Shown here: one piece after another, positions 44,936 to 61,181 of the stretch | How the letters are laid out: the number at the start of each line of letters is the position of its first letter | Position numbering within the stretch: the first letter of the stretch is position 1 | Assembly: GCA_019635735.1 (NCBI GenBank) | Contig: JAHBYX010000003.1 | Span: 1-64,000, forward strand | Origin: Mesorhizobium sp. | Lineage (GTDB): Bacteria > Pseudomonadota > Alphaproteobacteria > Rhizobiales > Rhizobiaceae | Reading direction: 5' to 3' | Length of the DNA: 64,000 nucleotides | The notes under the pieces: generated by a model | Told to the model about the DNA's origin: nothing | What the model saw: the letters and a program-made list of their open reading frames with translations, nothing else | Database searches by the model: none | Program-made: the position numbers and the translations under genes

Positions 44936-46426
44936 GTGGACGACCCCGAGACGGGCGGCAATGCGCCGCATCGCGGGGGGCAGGCGGACGAAGCCGGCGA
45001 GCATCGCCGAACGTCCGGCGGCGACCGCGGCCTGCCGCGGCAGCCAGGCGAAGCAAGCGCGCGCCCCGCGGCCCCCAGCCAGACACATCGCAAACGGCGA
45101 AAGCGCAAACGCGGCCGCAAGGTTTTTGCGCGCGACACCTCGCCCGGACAGACGCCCCACCCCGGCGGCCAGGCCGCGCCCGGCCAAGGCAAGCCTGCCC
45201 TACAGGTCAGCCCTCCCGCTAGGGATTCCGCCCACCAGCCGCAGCCGTCGACGGTCCAGCACGATGCGGCCGCACAGCCGGGCGAGCGCGCCGGAGCGCC
45301 GCGAGTGGAAAAATCAGCGCGCGCGGATCTCCCGTCCTCGCGGCAGGCAGGGTCGGGCGCCCGAAGCGGCGGCGCTTTCCAGGCCAGGTTTCCCGGCGGA
45401 CCGCGTTCGCCCCGTCCGGGCGACCAGCCGGTCTATGCCGCGCTCGACCTCGGCACCAACAATTGCCGGCTCCTGGTGGCGGTACCTACTCGTCCCGGAC
45501 AGTTCCGCGTCATCGACGCCTTCTCGCGCATCGTCAGGCTGGGCGAAGGGCTGACGGCGAACGGGCGCCTCGGCGATGCCGCCATGGCGCGCGCGGTCGA
45601 CGCGCTGGCGGTCTGCGCGGCGAAGCTCGGACTGCGCCAGATCCGCCTGTCGCGGCTGATCGCCACCGAGGCTTGCCGCGCAGCCGACAACGGCGAGGAG
45701 TTTCTGGCGCGCGTGACCGAGGAGACGGGTCTGGAACTCGAGATCATCGACCGGGAGACGGAAGCCCGCCTCGCTGTCTCCGGCTGCGGCTCGCTGGTCG
45801 AGGATGACACCGATGCCGTGGTCCTGTTCGACATCGGCGGCGGCTCGTCGGAAATCGCGCTGATCGACCTGTCCGGCGAGCGCAGCCAGCATCTCGCCCG
45901 CCACATCGTGTCTTGGACCTCGCTGCCGGTCGGCGTCGTGTCGCTCGCCGAGCGCTTCGGCGGCCGGCACGTCACGCGCGAGGTCTTCGACGACATGGTA
46001 GCCGACGTGGCACGCATGCTCGAAGCCTTCGAAGGGCGCCACCGCCTGGGCGCGCTGGCCTCCGGCGGGCGCTTCCACCTGCTCGGCACGTCGGGCACGG
46101 TCACCACTCTCGCAGGTGTCTACCTCGGCCTCGAGCGCTATGACCGCAAGCGGGTCGACGGGCTGTGGCTGGAGCGGGCGGACGTCGACGCGATGACGGA
46201 ACGGCTGCTCGGCTGGGATTTCGCCGCCCGCGTCGCCAATCCCTGCATCGGCGCCGACCGCGCCGACCTCGTGCTCGCTGGCTGCGCCATCCTCGAAGCG
46301 ATCCGGCAGGTCTGGCCGTCGGAGCGGCTGCGCGTCGCCGACCGCGGCCTGCGCGAAGGAATCCTCACCGAACTGATGGCGTCGGACGGCGCCTGGCGGC
46401 GCAACCGCCGGCGGGGCGAGCCATGA
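44936..46426 (+). CDS. ppx: Exopolyphosphatase/pppGpp phosphohydrolase family protein
   Basis: Degrades polyphosphate or pppGpp in the cytoplasm. The 496-residue protein has an N-terminal basic, low-complexity extension of about 160 residues ([10 protein letters not shown] and Pro/Gln/Arg-rich). It is followed by an ASKHA-fold core: [15 protein letters not shown] phosphate-binding loop, [13 protein letters not shown], and [14 protein letters not shown]. The core has only the domain needed for the Ppx/GppA fold and lacks the HD domain. The GTG at 44936 follows GAAGGA at the right distance. The extension is typical of rhizobial Ppx. It overlaps rlmE by 4 bp. Confidence 0.9.
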   Translation: MDDPETGGNAPHRGGQADEAGEHRRTSGGDRGLPRQPGEASARPAAPSQTHRKRRKRKRGRKVFARDTSPGQTPHPGGQAAPGQGKPALQVSPPARDSAHQPQPSTVQHDAAAQPGERAGAPRVEKSARADLPSSRQAGSGARSGGAFQARFPGGPRSPRPGDQPVYAALDLGTNNCRLLVAVPTRPGQFRVIDAFSRIVRLGEGLTANGRLGDAAMARAVDALAVCAAKLGLRQIRLSRLIATEACRAADNGEEFLARVTEETGLELEIIDRETEARLAVSGCGSLVEDDTDAVVLFDIGGGSSEIALIDLSGERSQHLARHIVSWTSLPVGVVSLAERFGGRHVTREVFDDMVADVARMLEAFEGRHRLGALASGGRFHLLGTSGTVTTLAGVYLGLERYDRKRVDGLWLERADVDAMTERLLGWDFAARVANPCIGADRADLVLAGCAILEAIRQVWPSERLRVADRGLREGILTELMASDGAWRRNRRRGEP

Positions 46427-47151
46427 AGAAGCCGACCTCCGGCAAGGGCCCCACACGCGTCCTCAGGACGAAGATCAAGAAGAAGAGCGGTCTGAAGGAA
46501 TCCTCGCGCCGCTGGCTCGAGCGGCACATGAACGACCCCTATGTGCAGCGCTCCAAGGCGGAGGGCTACCGCTCGCGCGCCGCCTACAAGCTGATGGAGA
46601 TCGACGAGCGCTACAAGCTCCTGAAACCCGGCATGCGCGTGGTCGACCTCGGTGCTGCGCCCGGCGGCTGGTGCCAGGTCGCGTCGCGCAAGCTCGGCTC
46701 GACTGACGACAGGCCGCTGATCGCGGCGATCGACTATCTCGACATGGACCCGGTGCCGGGCTGCGTCATCCTGAAGAAGGATTTTCTCGACGAGGATGCA
46801 CCCGGCGCCCTCATCGCGGCGCTGGGCGGGCCGCCGGACGTGGTGATCTCGGATATGGCGGCGCCGACCACAGGCCATCGCCGCACCGATCATATCCGCA
46901 CCATGCATCTCGGCGAAGTTGCCGCCGACTTCGCCATCTCGGTGCTGAAGCCCGGCGGACATTTCCTCGCCAAGACCTTCCAGGGCGGCACTGCGAACGA
47001 GCTGCTGACCATGCTGAAGCGGAATTTCAAGACCGTCCACCACGTCAAGCCGCCCGCCTCGCGCGACGAGTCGGTCGAACTCTTCCTGCTCGCCAAGGAC
47101 TTCAAGGGCAGGAAGCCGGTGGACGAAGAGATCAGCCCTCCGGCCGCGTGA
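46423..47151 (+). CDS. rlmE: 23S rRNA 2'-O-ribose methyltransferase (RlmE/FtsJ)
   Basis: A 242-residue SAM-dependent enzyme that methylates U2552 of 23S rRNA. Motif I is [15 protein letters not shown], and the K-D-K-E tetrad is visible: Lys56 in AAYKL, Asp in [10 protein letters not shown], Lys in LAKTFQGG, Glu in DESVELF. The N-terminal basic 25 residues are usual in this class. The ATG overlaps the ppx stop (ATGA), so it is translationally coupled to it. Confidence 0.96.
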   Translation: MKKPTSGKGPTRVLRTKIKKKSGLKESSRRWLERHMNDPYVQRSKAEGYRSRAAYKLMEIDERYKLLKPGMRVVDLGAAPGGWCQVASRKLGSTDDRPLIAAIDYLDMDPVPGCVILKKDFLDEDAPGALIAALGGPPDVVISDMAAPTTGHRRTDHIRTMHLGEVAADFAISVLKPGGHFLAKTFQGGTANELLTMLKRNFKTVHHVKPPASRDESVELFLLAKDFKGRKPVDEEISPPAA

Positions 47152-48595
47152 TCGGCGTCGTCGAGCGCGCCACCGGCGCCTTGCCGGAGACGGAACTGCC
47201 GGCGTCCGGATCGAGCCAGACGAACGGCAGCGCGGCCAGCGAGGTCAGTCCGGCGACGATGAGGAAGGACCAGACGAAGGCGTGTACCGTCAGCGCCTCG
47301 CCGGTTATCAGCGAGATCGCCTCCAGCGCGCCGCCCGCCACCGCAACCCCGAGCGCGATCGAGATCTGCTGCGTCGCCGCCGCAAGCGCGGTCGCCTGCG
47401 CCGCGTCGGCTTCCGAGATGTCGGCGAAGACCAGCGCGTTGACGGAGGTGAAGAACAGCGAGCGCAGGAAGCCGGAGGCGAACAGCACCGCCACGATCAC
47501 CGGCCAGGGCGTCTCGGCGGTAAACGATGCGTTGATGGCGATGAAGGCGGCGCCCGCCAATCCGGCGGCGATCAGCACGTTGCGGAAGCCGCCCGCCCGC
47601 AACGCTGCCGACGCCATGAACTTGAGCATGATCGCCCCGCCGGCCGAGGCGAAGGTGAGCATGCCCGATTGGAACGGCGTCATGCCGAAGCCGAGCTGGA
47701 AGAACAGCGGTAGGAGGAAGGGCACCGCGCCCGCGCCAATGCGGAACAGAGAGCCGCCGATGATCGCAGCGCGGAAGACCGGACTGGAAAACAGCCTGAG
47801 ATCGAGGATCGGTGCCGGGCTTCGCCCGGCGTGCCGGACATAGAGCCAGCCGCAGACGAGTCCGAACACCACCGTCACGGCGCCGACCGCGGGCGGCAGC
47901 GCCGGCAGGCTGACGACCGACAGGCCGAAGACGATGCCGGACGCCGCGAGCCCCGAGAGGAAGAACCCCTTGCGGTCAAGCGTGCCCCCTCCGCCCGGCT
48001 CGATGTCGGGCAGTACGCGGCCGGCGAGATAGATGCCGGCAAGTCCGATCGGCAAGTTGATCAGGAAGATCCAGTGCCAGGTGAAGAAGGTGGTGATGAA
48101 GCCGCCGATGGGCGGTCCCATCAGCGGCCCGATCAGCCCGGGGATCGTCAGCCAGGCCATCGCCTGGACAAGCTGCGACTTCGGTGTCGCGCGCACCAGC
48201 ACGAGGCGCGCCACCGGCGTCATCATCGCGCCGCCCATGCCTTGCAGGAAACGTGCACCTACGAAGGCCGACAGCGAGCCGGCGAACGCGCAGGCGAATG
48301 AGCCGACGACAAAGACTGCGATCGCGACGCGAAACACGCGCTTCGCCCCGAAGCGCTCCGCCATCCAGCCACTGACGGGAATGAAGATCGCCAACGAGAC
48401 GAGGTAGGCCGTGAGCGCCAGCTTGAGTGCGACTGGGCTTGTGCCGATATCCGCCGCGATCGCCGGCAGCGAGGTCGCGATGACCGTCGAATCCATCTGC
48501 TCCATGAACAGCGCAACTGCGAGCACCAGGGGTACGGTGCGGCTGAGCGTGGCCGGCTCTAAGGAGGAGGGGGGAGGGCTGGGGTGATCCTGCAT
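47132..48595 (-). CDS. MFS multidrug efflux transporter (DHA2/EmrB type)
   Basis: A 487-residue inner membrane protein with about 14 hydrophobic segments. The N-terminal [20 protein letters not shown] motif and [13 protein letters not shown] loop define the DHA2 drug:H+ antiporter group, with motif C-like [32 protein letters not shown]. Substrates are unknown. Its 3' end overlaps rlmE tail to tail by 20 bp. Confidence 0.9.
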   Translation of the reverse strand: MQDHPSPPPSSLEPATLSRTVPLVLAVALFMEQMDSTVIATSLPAIAADIGTSPVALKLALTAYLVSLAIFIPVSGWMAERFGAKRVFRVAIAVFVVGSFACAFAGSLSAFVGARFLQGMGGAMMTPVARLVLVRATPKSQLVQAMAWLTIPGLIGPLMGPPIGGFITTFFTWHWIFLINLPIGLAGIYLAGRVLPDIEPGGGGTLDRKGFFLSGLAASGIVFGLSVVSLPALPPAVGAVTVVFGLVCGWLYVRHAGRSPAPILDLRLFSSPVFRAAIIGGSLFRIGAGAVPFLLPLFFQLGFGMTPFQSGMLTFASAGGAIMLKFMASAALRAGGFRNVLIAAGLAGAAFIAINASFTAETPWPVIVAVLFASGFLRSLFFTSVNALVFADISEADAAQATALAAATQQISIALGVAVAGGALEAISLITGEALTVHAFVWSFLIVAGLTSLAALPFVWLDPDAGSSVSGKAPVARSTTPITRPEG

Positions 48596-48662
48596 GGCCG
48601 TGCGCGGTTAGCACGGAGCGGCGGATTTGTCGCGAAGGATCGGGAGGGCCAGACCACGCTCT

Positions 48663-49691
48663 CTACCTCTTCGCGAGTTCCTCGGCATAGGTCTTCACGG
48701 CCTCGATCCGCTGTTGCGTCGCCGGATGGGTCGAGAAGAAATCGCTGCCTTGTGTCTTCTCCAGTCTGTCGCGCACGATTTCGAGGAAACCCACGATCGC
48801 CGCCGGGTCCCTGCCCGCTTTCAGCATCAGTTCGACGCTCGATCGGTCGGCCTCTGCCTCCTGGCTGCGCGAATAGGACAGTCCGACCAGCGCTGACCCC
48901 TGGACGAGGATGTCCTCTGCGCCCGAACCGATGTCGCCGCCGATCAGCATGATCAGCGCGGCGATGCCGGCGGCGCGGTAGAGCTGGCGCAGCGAATGCT
49001 CGCGCTCGACATGGCCGATCTCGTGTGCCAGCACGCCGAGCACCGCATCCTGGCCAGGCGCCAGCGTCACCAGTTCGTCCGTCAGCACGATCGAGCCATC
49101 GGGAAGCGCAAAAGCGTTCGGACCGATCGATCCCCCTTTCCTGAAATGCAGGACATAGCCGTCCGCGCCCCGCGGACTGAGCCCCGCCAGCTGGTTGAAT
49201 CCTTCCCGGATCGCGGTCTGGCGGGCTTCCGGCAACTCGCTCTGTGCCAGCAGCGTCTCGTCGAGCGAGGCCAGCGCGCCCTGGCTCATCAATTGCGGCA
49301 CGACCGGCGGGGTGATCGCAACCGCCAGTTCGACCATCGTCGGCACCGCGAAACGGTAGATCAGGAAGCAGAGCCCGACGACGATAGCGGCGAAGACGAA
49401 CAGGCGCGGTCGGAAGCGCTCAAGTTCGTGCACGGCGCCCGCGGAGCCGCTCAGCCGGTCGATGCCGTCATTGTCGGCCGTCTCGAACAGGCTACCGTTG
49501 GGAAAAGCGAGCCTCCTCGGGATCGATCCAACGCGCGCGGAGAACTCGATCTCCGACGGAGCCGCGCGCGCCAGCACCGCCTGGCCTGCCACCACGACCA
49601 GATCGCCGTTCGCCGTCCGGGCAACGGTCGCCTCGACCTTGCGGCTGGATCCCGGCGGGAACCAAGCGCCGCGTACGGATTCAGAAGCCAA
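48663..49691 (-). CDS. M48-family metallopeptidase
   Basis: A membrane-linked zinc protease with a hydrophobic helix (LFVFAAIVVGLCFLIY), the HEIGHVEREHS motif carrying the zinc ligands, and SRSQEAEADRSSVE with the third ligand. It resembles the Oma1/BepA-type proteases of envelope quality control. I use the TTG at 49691 because GAGGG precedes it at a fitting distance. ATGs at 49709 and 49727 would lengthen the overlap with the upstream DUF898 gene. That gene and this one are a usual pair in rhizobia. Confidence 0.88.
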   Translation of the reverse strand: MASESVRGAWFPPGSSRKVEATVARTANGDLVVVAGQAVLARAAPSEIEFSARVGSIPRRLAFPNGSLFETADNDGIDRLSGSAGAVHELERFRPRLFVFAAIVVGLCFLIYRFAVPTMVELAVAITPPVVPQLMSQGALASLDETLLAQSELPEARQTAIREGFNQLAGLSPRGADGYVLHFRKGGSIGPNAFALPDGSIVLTDELVTLAPGQDAVLGVLAHEIGHVEREHSLRQLYRAAGIAALIMLIGGDIGSGAEDILVQGSALVGLSYSRSQEAEADRSSVELMLKAGRDPAAIVGFLEIVRDRLEKTQGSDFFSTHPATQQRIEAVKTYAEELAKR

Positions 49692-50811
49692 AGTCGAAGC
49701 CCTCGACATCCATATATTCGGCGCCAACAGCCGAGCCGGTATCCTTCAGATCGCTGAGATAATCGTCGAGCGAGCCAGAGACTTCGAGCGCGGTCGCGGC
49801 GGCCAGAAACCGCGACATGCGGATCGCCGCCCAGGGGCGCGCGAGCCCGAGCGAAAAGACCGTCGCCAGCAGGTTGGTCACCGTGATCCAGGTGAAGCGG
49901 CCGCGGTGGATCGCCGAGCGGAAACGGTGGCGCCCGTCGACCACGGTGGCGTTCAGCGCCACGTTGCGCGTGCCAGCGCGGTAGATCAGCGTCACGACGG
50001 CGAGGACGACGATGAATGGCAGCAACGAGGTCGTCAGAACCTGCAGGATCGCCACCACGATCGCGTCAGCGTCATTTCCGCCGGCCCGCACATCCTGGTA
50101 GACGGCATAGAGCGCGTTGCCCAACGCCAAAGCGGACAGTCCGAGAACGACGACCGTCGCCATGAGGATCACCGCCGGAAGCAGCCACTGGCCGTAGAGT
50201 TTGCGCAGGGCGGGGTCGCTGGCGACCGGGCGTCCGCCATAGGTCGTGTTGACCAGCATGTAGCGCCACATCCAGCGCGAGGCGAACGGCGCCAAGATGC
50301 CGAGCGACAGCCAGGCGACGATGCCGCCGAGCACATAGGCGCGGAAGGCGCCGCCATAACCGCCGTGGAAGTCGAAGCGCACGTTCCTGAAGCTCGTCAC
50401 CCGCGCGTTGAAGCGCAGCCCGCGCATGATGAACCACGGCGTTGCCAAAACGAACAGCGGGACGAGAACGATGGCCGCCGGCGGGGCGACGTTCAGGATG
50501 ACGTTGTAGACGAGCAGCACGACGAGGACGATGATCCGGCCGATCAGGATTTGCACCGGTTTCGCGTGATAGTCGAAGCTCGATCCGGCCAGATGCGTAT
50601 TGCCGTAGAAGTAGCGCAGCCGCCTCACCTTGGCCCAGGCGGAGTAGATGCCCAGCGTCACGATGGTCAGCAGGATGTTGACGATCCATATGCCGAAATA
50701 TTCGCGAGTCGTTCCGGTGAAGACGAAAGGCTCGACACTCGTTCCCGGCGATGGCGGCGGGTCCGAAGACACAGGCTCCGCCGCCCTCCCCCAAGGTTGT
50801 GCCGTCGCCAT
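49681..50811 (-). CDS. YjgN/DUF898-family membrane protein
   Basis: A 376-residue membrane protein. The segment [57 protein letters not shown] is the DUF898 signature, and similar segments recur in the second half ([30 protein letters not shown]), suggesting an internal repeat of the fold. The function is unknown. The gene overlaps the downstream M48 protease gene, so they are coupled. The start at 50811 precedes a Pro/Ser-rich cytoplasmic leader. Confidence 0.9.
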   Translation of the reverse strand: MATAQPWGRAAEPVSSDPPPSPGTSVEPFVFTGTTREYFGIWIVNILLTIVTLGIYSAWAKVRRLRYFYGNTHLAGSSFDYHAKPVQILIGRIIVLVVLLVYNVILNVAPPAAIVLVPLFVLATPWFIMRGLRFNARVTSFRNVRFDFHGGYGGAFRAYVLGGIVAWLSLGILAPFASRWMWRYMLVNTTYGGRPVASDPALRKLYGQWLLPAVILMATVVVLGLSALALGNALYAVYQDVRAGGNDADAIVVAILQVLTTSLLPFIVVLAVVTLIYRAGTRNVALNATVVDGRHRFRSAIHRGRFTWITVTNLLATVFSLGLARPWAAIRMSRFLAAATALEVSGSLDDYLSDLKDTGSAVGAEYMDVEGFDFGF

Positions 50812-51022
50812 GCTCGCCCCCGATCCCCGATTGCCGCAGGGTAACTTGCCGCCCAGTGGTGGCGTTTACAAGGGAGAGAATCCCTCCTCATATTGGAGCG
50901 CAGCGCCTTTGCATTCCGTCGCAAGCGTGTTACCAGCCGGTGCCAATCCTGAAAGGGACATTTCGAGTCGGCGCGGCCCATCCCACGGGCGTCAGCGCCA
51001 TCTTCGTATTCAAGGATCGGCA

Positions 51023-52528
<1,506 letters not shown>

Positions 52529-52631
52529 CTCTCCGGCCTGGACCATTGATGAGGTGCAAGGACATCTCGACCTTGCGTGACGTCCCCATGCTATAGGGAC
52601 GGATCGTCATCGGCACGAGAAAGGCAGCGCC

Positions 52632-54260
52632 TTGCCGCAGCGCGCATCGACCCTTGCCCCCTTCCGGCATCCGACCTTCCGCGCCCTGTGGATCGCCACC
52701 TTGATCTCCAATCTCGGCGGGCTGATCCAGGGCGTCGGCGCCGGCTGGATGATGACGACGATCTCGGACTCGCCGGTCATGGTCGCGCTGGTGCAGGGCG
52801 CGACGACGCTGCCGATCATGCTGTTCTCGCTGGCGTCGGGGGCGCTCGCCGACAATTTCGATCGGCGGCGCATCATGCTGAGTGCCCAGACCTTGATGAT
52901 GGCGGTGTCCATCGCGCTGGCCGCCTTCGCATTCATGGGCTGGATCACGCCGTGGCTGCTGCTCTCCTTCACCTTCCTGCTCGGCTGCGGCACGGCGCTG
53001 CACAATCCCCCGTGGCAGGCGTCGATGGGCGACATCGTGCCGCGCGAAGACCTGCCCGCGGCGGTGACGCTGAACTCGATGGGTTTCAACCTGATGCGCA
53101 GCGTGGGACCGGCCATCGGCGGCCTCATCGTCGCCACGACCGGCGTCGCGGCCGCGTTCCTTGCCAACGCGGTCAGCTATGTCGCCCTGATCGCTGCGCT
53201 CTGGCGCTGGAAGCCGGCCTATCCGCCGCGGAACCTGCCGCGGGAGAGCTTCGTCAGCGCGATGTCGGCTGGGCTGCGCTATGTCTCGATGTCACCCAGC
53301 CTGCTGACCGTGATGTTCCGCGCCTGGCTTTTCGGCATCGCGGCGATTTCGTCGATGGCGCTGCTGCCGTTGGTGGCCCGCGAACTGGTTGGCGGCGGCG
53401 CGCTGACCTATGGCGGCCTGCTCGGCGCGTTCGGCATCGGCGCGATCATCGGCGGGTTTCTCAATGGTGCAGTCCGCGAACGGTTTAGCAATGAGTGGAT
53501 CGTCCGCCTCGCCTGCATCGGCTTCGGACTCAGCAACATCCTGATCGCCTTCAGCGGAAATGTCTGGCTGAGCCACCTGCTGCTTCTCCCCGCCGGCGCA
53601 TGCTGGGTCTTTGCGCTGTCGCTGTTCAACGTCACGGTGCAGTTGTCGACGCCGCGCTGGGTCGTCGGCCGGGCGCTGTCGCTCTACCAGACGGCCACGT
53701 TCGGCGGCATGGCGATGGGAAGCTGGCTCTGGGGGGCGGTCGCGGAAGCCTCAGGTCCCTCCAATGCGCTCTTGGGATCCGGTCTCTTGCTCATCGCCAG
53801 CGTGGCGGTCGGGCTGCGCCACTCCCTTCCCGAATTCGGCGCGCTCAATCTTGACCCGCTCGACCGCTTCAGGGAACCGGAGTTGCGCCTCGATTTGAAA
53901 GCGCGCAGCGGGCCAATCATGATCATGGTCGACTATACGATCGCGCAGGAGGACGTTCCCGCCTTCCTGGCCGCCATGTCGGCCCGCCGCCGCATCCGGA
54001 TACGCGACGGCGCGCGGCAGTGGGCCCTGCTGCGCGACCTCGAGAACCCGGAGGTCTGGACGGAGAGCTATCACGTTCCGACCTGGATCGAGTATCTGCG
54101 GCACAATCAGCGCCGGACGCAGGCAGACGCCGAAGTGACCGACACGCTGTGGAAGCTGCACAAGGGTTCCGAAACCCCTCGTATTCACCGGATGATCGAG
54201 CGCCAGACCGTGCCGGTCGAGGACGACATGCCGCTCAAGGGTCCGCCGGATATCCTCTGA
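52632..54260 (+). CDS. MFS transporter with a C-terminal soluble domain
   Basis: A 542-residue protein. Residues 1-400 form an MFS domain of the EntS/MFS_3 type (LWIATLISNLGGLIQGVGAGWMMTTIS, DNFDRRRIM loop, GPAIGGLIVATTG). Residues 430-542 are a soluble domain (IMIMVDYTIAQEDVPAFLAAM, then WALLRDLENPEVWTESYHVPTWIEYLRHNQRRT) resembling an antibiotic-biosynthesis monooxygenase-like (ABM) fold. This MFS-ABM fusion is a known architecture in rhizobia. The start is TTG at 52632, preceded by a GAGAAAGG site. The cargo is unknown. Confidence 0.85.
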   Translation: MPQRASTLAPFRHPTFRALWIATLISNLGGLIQGVGAGWMMTTISDSPVMVALVQGATTLPIMLFSLASGALADNFDRRRIMLSAQTLMMAVSIALAAFAFMGWITPWLLLSFTFLLGCGTALHNPPWQASMGDIVPREDLPAAVTLNSMGFNLMRSVGPAIGGLIVATTGVAAAFLANAVSYVALIAALWRWKPAYPPRNLPRESFVSAMSAGLRYVSMSPSLLTVMFRAWLFGIAAISSMALLPLVARELVGGGALTYGGLLGAFGIGAIIGGFLNGAVRERFSNEWIVRLACIGFGLSNILIAFSGNVWLSHLLLLPAGACWVFALSLFNVTVQLSTPRWVVGRALSLYQTATFGGMAMGSWLWGAVAEASGPSNALLGSGLLLIASVAVGLRHSLPEFGALNLDPLDRFREPELRLDLKARSGPIMIMVDYTIAQEDVPAFLAAMSARRRIRIRDGARQWALLRDLENPEVWTESYHVPTWIEYLRHNQRRTQADAEVTDTLWKLHKGSETPRIHRMIERQTVPVEDDMPLKGPPDIL

Positions 54261-54331
54261 GCCGGCCGGCGGCCGCGCATCGCGCGCAGCGTCGAATCGG
54301 ATAGACTTGCCGGAGAGACACAGGGAACGCC

Positions 54332-54751
54332 ATGAACCAGACCGCAATCTTCTGGCCTATGCTCCTTCAGGTCGCGCTGACCTATGCGGTCTATGTGCTG
54401 ATGTCCTACCGCCGCAAGGCCGCCATTCGTGCCGGCAGCGTGCGCGTGTCCGACTTTCGCGAGAACCGCAACGAGCCGCCGGAAAGCCTGTTCGTCCGCA
54501 ACAATCTGGCCAACCAGTTCGAACTGCCGGTGTTGTTTTTCGCGGCATGCCTGGCGCTCTACGTCACGAGCGGCGCCAATGCCTTCACCGTCGCGCTCGC
54601 CTGGGTCTTCGCGCTTTCACGCTGTGGCCACGCCGCGATCCACGTCACGACCAACCGTATCCGCCACCGCCAGCCGCTCTTCATCGCCGGTTTCCTGGCG
54701 CTGTTTGTCATGTGGGTCTGGTTCGCCCTCCACATCGCCGGAATCGTCTGA
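54332..54751 (+). CDS. MAPEG-family membrane protein
   Basis: A 139-residue four-helix membrane protein with the MAPEG signature FENRN-like NRNEPPESLFVRNNLANQFELPVLFF, and a second conserved part WVFALSRCGHAAIHVTTNRIRHRQ. The family includes microsomal glutathione transferases; bacterial members are linked to detoxification of lipid peroxides. It is encoded convergently to oxyR, and the two genes overlap by 135 bp. Confidence 0.9.
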   Translation: MNQTAIFWPMLLQVALTYAVYVLMSYRRKAAIRAGSVRVSDFRENRNEPPESLFVRNNLANQFELPVLFFAACLALYVTSGANAFTVALAWVFALSRCGHAAIHVTTNRIRHRQPLFIAGFLALFVMWVWFALHIAGIV

Positions 54752-55642
54752 CCCGAACAGGCGGCGCAGAGTCCTTGCGAGCGCCTCGCATTCGTTGCGG
54801 CGCGCGCTGCCGCGCCGCCAGACGAGGCCCAGCGTCCGCGAGGGCGCAGGCTCGGCGAAGGGCACCACGCGGATGTCGCGCATCTCCTCCGCTGCCGCCA
54901 CCGCGATCGCGGGAATGAGCGTCACGCCGAAGCCGTGCGCCACCATCTGCAGCAGCGTCGTCAGGCTCGTCGCACCATAGTTCGCCATTGCCGCAGGCCG
55001 GACGCTGCCGCAGACAGCGAGCGCCTGCTCGCGCATGCAGTGCCCCTCTTCCAAAAGCATCAGGCGCTCCAGCACCGGGCTCTCCGGTGGCACGGGCGGC
55101 TCGACGAAGCCCGGTTCCGAGGCGGGGATCGCGAGCAGGAAGGCATCCTCGAATACGGGCTCCGCCGTCAGACCCGCCTGCTCAAGCGGCAGCGCGACCA
55201 GCGCGGCATCGATCCGGCCGGCGAGCGTCTCTTCGACCAGGGTCTGGGTGACGGCTTCGCGCAGTTCCAGCGTCAGCGCAGGAAAGAGCACTCGAAGCTC
55301 GGGCAGAAACCTAGGCAGGAGGTAGGGCGCGACGGTGGGGATGATGCCGAGCCTCAGCCGGCCGTCCATGGCGAGCCGCCCGCGTCGAGCGACGCTTTCG
55401 AGATCGCGCATCTCGTTCAGGATCGCCTCGATCCGCGGCTGAAGCGCCCGCCCTTCTTCGGTCATCCCGGCCGACTTACCTCCTCGCTCGAACAACCTGC
55501 ATCCGAGCCGCTGTTCCATCTCGGCGATCTGCGAGGACAGTGCGGGCTGGGTCACGCCCGCCAGTTCGGCCGCGCGGCCGAAGTGGCGCGTCTGAGCTAA
55601 TGCGTCGAAGTATTCCATCTGCCGGATGGTGAGCTTGATCAT
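54617..55642 (-). CDS. oxyR: OxyR-type LysR-family peroxide regulator
   Basis: A 341-residue LysR protein. The HTH (residues 18-38: TRHFGRAAELAGVTQPALSSQIAEME) is normal. Redox cysteines Cys202 (GHCMREQ) and Cys211 (LAVCG) have the E. coli OxyR spacing of 9, so it is a true peroxide sensor. It is divergent from katG, which it should activate. The C-terminal 45 residues past position 300 (hydrophilic, Asp/Glu-rich) run over the MAPEG gene and are longer than usual. They may be dispensable. Confidence 0.93.
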   Translation of the reverse strand: MIKLTIRQMEYFDALAQTRHFGRAAELAGVTQPALSSQIAEMEQRLGCRLFERGGKSAGMTEEGRALQPRIEAILNEMRDLESVARRGRLAMDGRLRLGIIPTVAPYLLPRFLPELRVLFPALTLELREAVTQTLVEETLAGRIDAALVALPLEQAGLTAEPVFEDAFLLAIPASEPGFVEPPVPPESPVLERLMLLEEGHCMREQALAVCGSVRPAAMANYGATSLTTLLQMVAHGFGVTLIPAIAVAAAEEMRDIRVVPFAEPAPSRTLGLVWRRGSARRNECEALARTLRRLFGSDDSGDVEGEPDPHDKQRQETGDEERLAVADTVGRDVDRGVATA

Positions 55643-55668
55643 AAGCCAGAATTATCACGACAAACAGG

Positions 55669-55702
55669 AAACGCAATTTGCGTTTATCGAACTCGGGCGA
55701 TA
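55669..55702. promoter_or_regulatory. Palindromes in the oxyR-katG divergent promoter
   Basis: AAACGCAA-T-TTGCGTTT (55669-55685) is a perfect inverted repeat. It is followed by TATCG-N8-CGATA (55685-55702), a LysR-type T-N-A dyad with the ATCG spacing of OxyR-like sites. The pair stands 27-60 bp upstream of the oxyR start and over 115 bp upstream of katG, in a fitting place for dual control. Confidence 0.55.
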
Positions 55703-55806
55703 GTTTTGAACCATTCCAGATTGAGAAGGCTTCGAAGGCGCGCACTGCGCGCCAGCCGATCCCATCCGCAGGATCGGCATGATCGCAAGCCAAGGCACGA
55801 ACCTGA

Positions 55807-58029
<2,223 letters not shown>

Positions 58030-58107
58030 GGCCTTCCTGGCCTTGCCCTCGGGATGAACCCGGGCATGGCGATCGGCTTTCAACGGGCTGAATTCTTTCG
58101 ATCGGGA

Positions 58108-58136
58108 CGGGCGCGGAGAGATCCGCGCCCGTTTTT
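58108..58136 (+). terminator. Rho-independent terminator of katG
   Basis: CGGGCGCGGA and TCCGCGCCCG form a perfect 10-bp stem around a GAGA loop (58108-58131), followed by five T. It lies about 80 bp after the katG stop. Confidence 0.9.
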
Positions 58137-58214
58137 CGTTGGGCGGGATGGCGCATTTGATCTATGCACCCCGACAGAGGGAAAACTCGGCGATTGACCA
58201 CGCTAGACCCTTGC

Positions 58215-58234
58215 AACATACTCAGTAGTATGTT
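58215..58234. promoter_or_regulatory. Operator candidate upstream of the oxoadipate/fatty-acid operon
   Basis: AACATACT-CAGT-AGTATGTT is a perfect 8-bp inverted repeat, 24 bp upstream of the enol-lactonase start, where a repressor would block transcription. The size and AT-rich halves fit a TetR-type repressor. The regulator gene is not in the window. Confidence 0.65.
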
Positions 58235-58257
58235 TCGGGACGGGGAGGAGTCCGGCG

Positions 58258-59049
58258 ATGAATTTCACGCACGCCAATGGCATCGTGCTGCACTACGAGG
58301 ACACGGGCGGCGATCGTCGGGCGATCGTCTTCGCCAACTCGCTCGGGACGGATTTCCGCATCTGGGACAAGGTGGTCGCCGGCCTTCGCCCCGACTACCG
58401 CATCATCCGCTACGACAAGCGCGGCCATGGATTGTCCGAAGCGACGCCCGCGCCCTATGCGATGACCGACCATGTCAACGATCTCGCCGCGCTGCTCGAT
58501 GAGCTGCGCGTCAAATCCGCCGTTATCGTCGGCCTCTCCGTCGGCGGCGTGATCGCGCAGGGCCTCGCGGCGATGCGCCCCGACCTCGTGCGCGGACTCG
58601 TCCTGTCGAACACGGCCCACAAGATCGGCACCAACGAGAGCTGGAATGCGCGGATCGCGACGGTCGAGGCCAACGGCATAGAGTCCATCGCCGACAATGT
58701 CATGAAGCTCTGGTTCACGCAGGCCTTCCGTTCGCCGTCCAATGCCGAGTTCGTTGGTTGTCGCGCCATGCTCGTGCGCTCGCCGCTTGCTGGCTATCTC
58801 GGCACCTGCGCCGCGCTGCGCGACAGCGACCTGACCGAATCCACCCGTGCGCTGAAAGTGCCGGCCCTCTGCCTCGTCGGCGACCAGGACGGATCGACGC
58901 CACCCGATCTTGTGCGTTCCCTTGCCGATCTGATCCACGGTTCGCAATTCCGCGTTATCGCCGACGCGGGTCACATCCCTTGCGTGGAGCAGCCCGCCGC
59001 CGTCGTCGCGCTGATCCGCCAGTTCCTGACGAATGCCAGGCTCGCCTGA
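58258..59049 (+). CDS. pcaD: 3-oxoadipate enol-lactonase-type alpha/beta hydrolase
   Basis: A 263-residue alpha/beta hydrolase. Nucleophile Ser94 is in GLSVGG, the acid Asp in VGDQDGSTP and the His in DAGHIPCVEQP. The N-terminus YDKRGHGLS and family layout match PcaD enol-lactonases, which open 3-oxoadipate enol-lactone to 3-oxoadipate. Another hydrolase function cannot be excluded because the rest of the pca pathway is not beside it. It is the first gene of the operon and preceded by GGGGAGGAG. Confidence 0.82.
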   Translation: MNFTHANGIVLHYEDTGGDRRAIVFANSLGTDFRIWDKVVAGLRPDYRIIRYDKRGHGLSEATPAPYAMTDHVNDLAALLDELRVKSAVIVGLSVGGVIAQGLAAMRPDLVRGLVLSNTAHKIGTNESWNARIATVEANGIESIADNVMKLWFTQAFRSPSNAEFVGCRAMLVRSPLAGYLGTCAALRDSDLTESTRALKVPALCLVGDQDGSTPPDLVRSLADLIHGSQFRVIADAGHIPCVEQPAAVVALIRQFLTNARLA

Positions 59050-59090
59050 CAATCGAACATTCTTCCGTTTCGAACCATTTGGAGTAGCAG

Positions 59091-61177
<2,087 letters not shown>

Positions 61178-61181
<4 letters not shown>

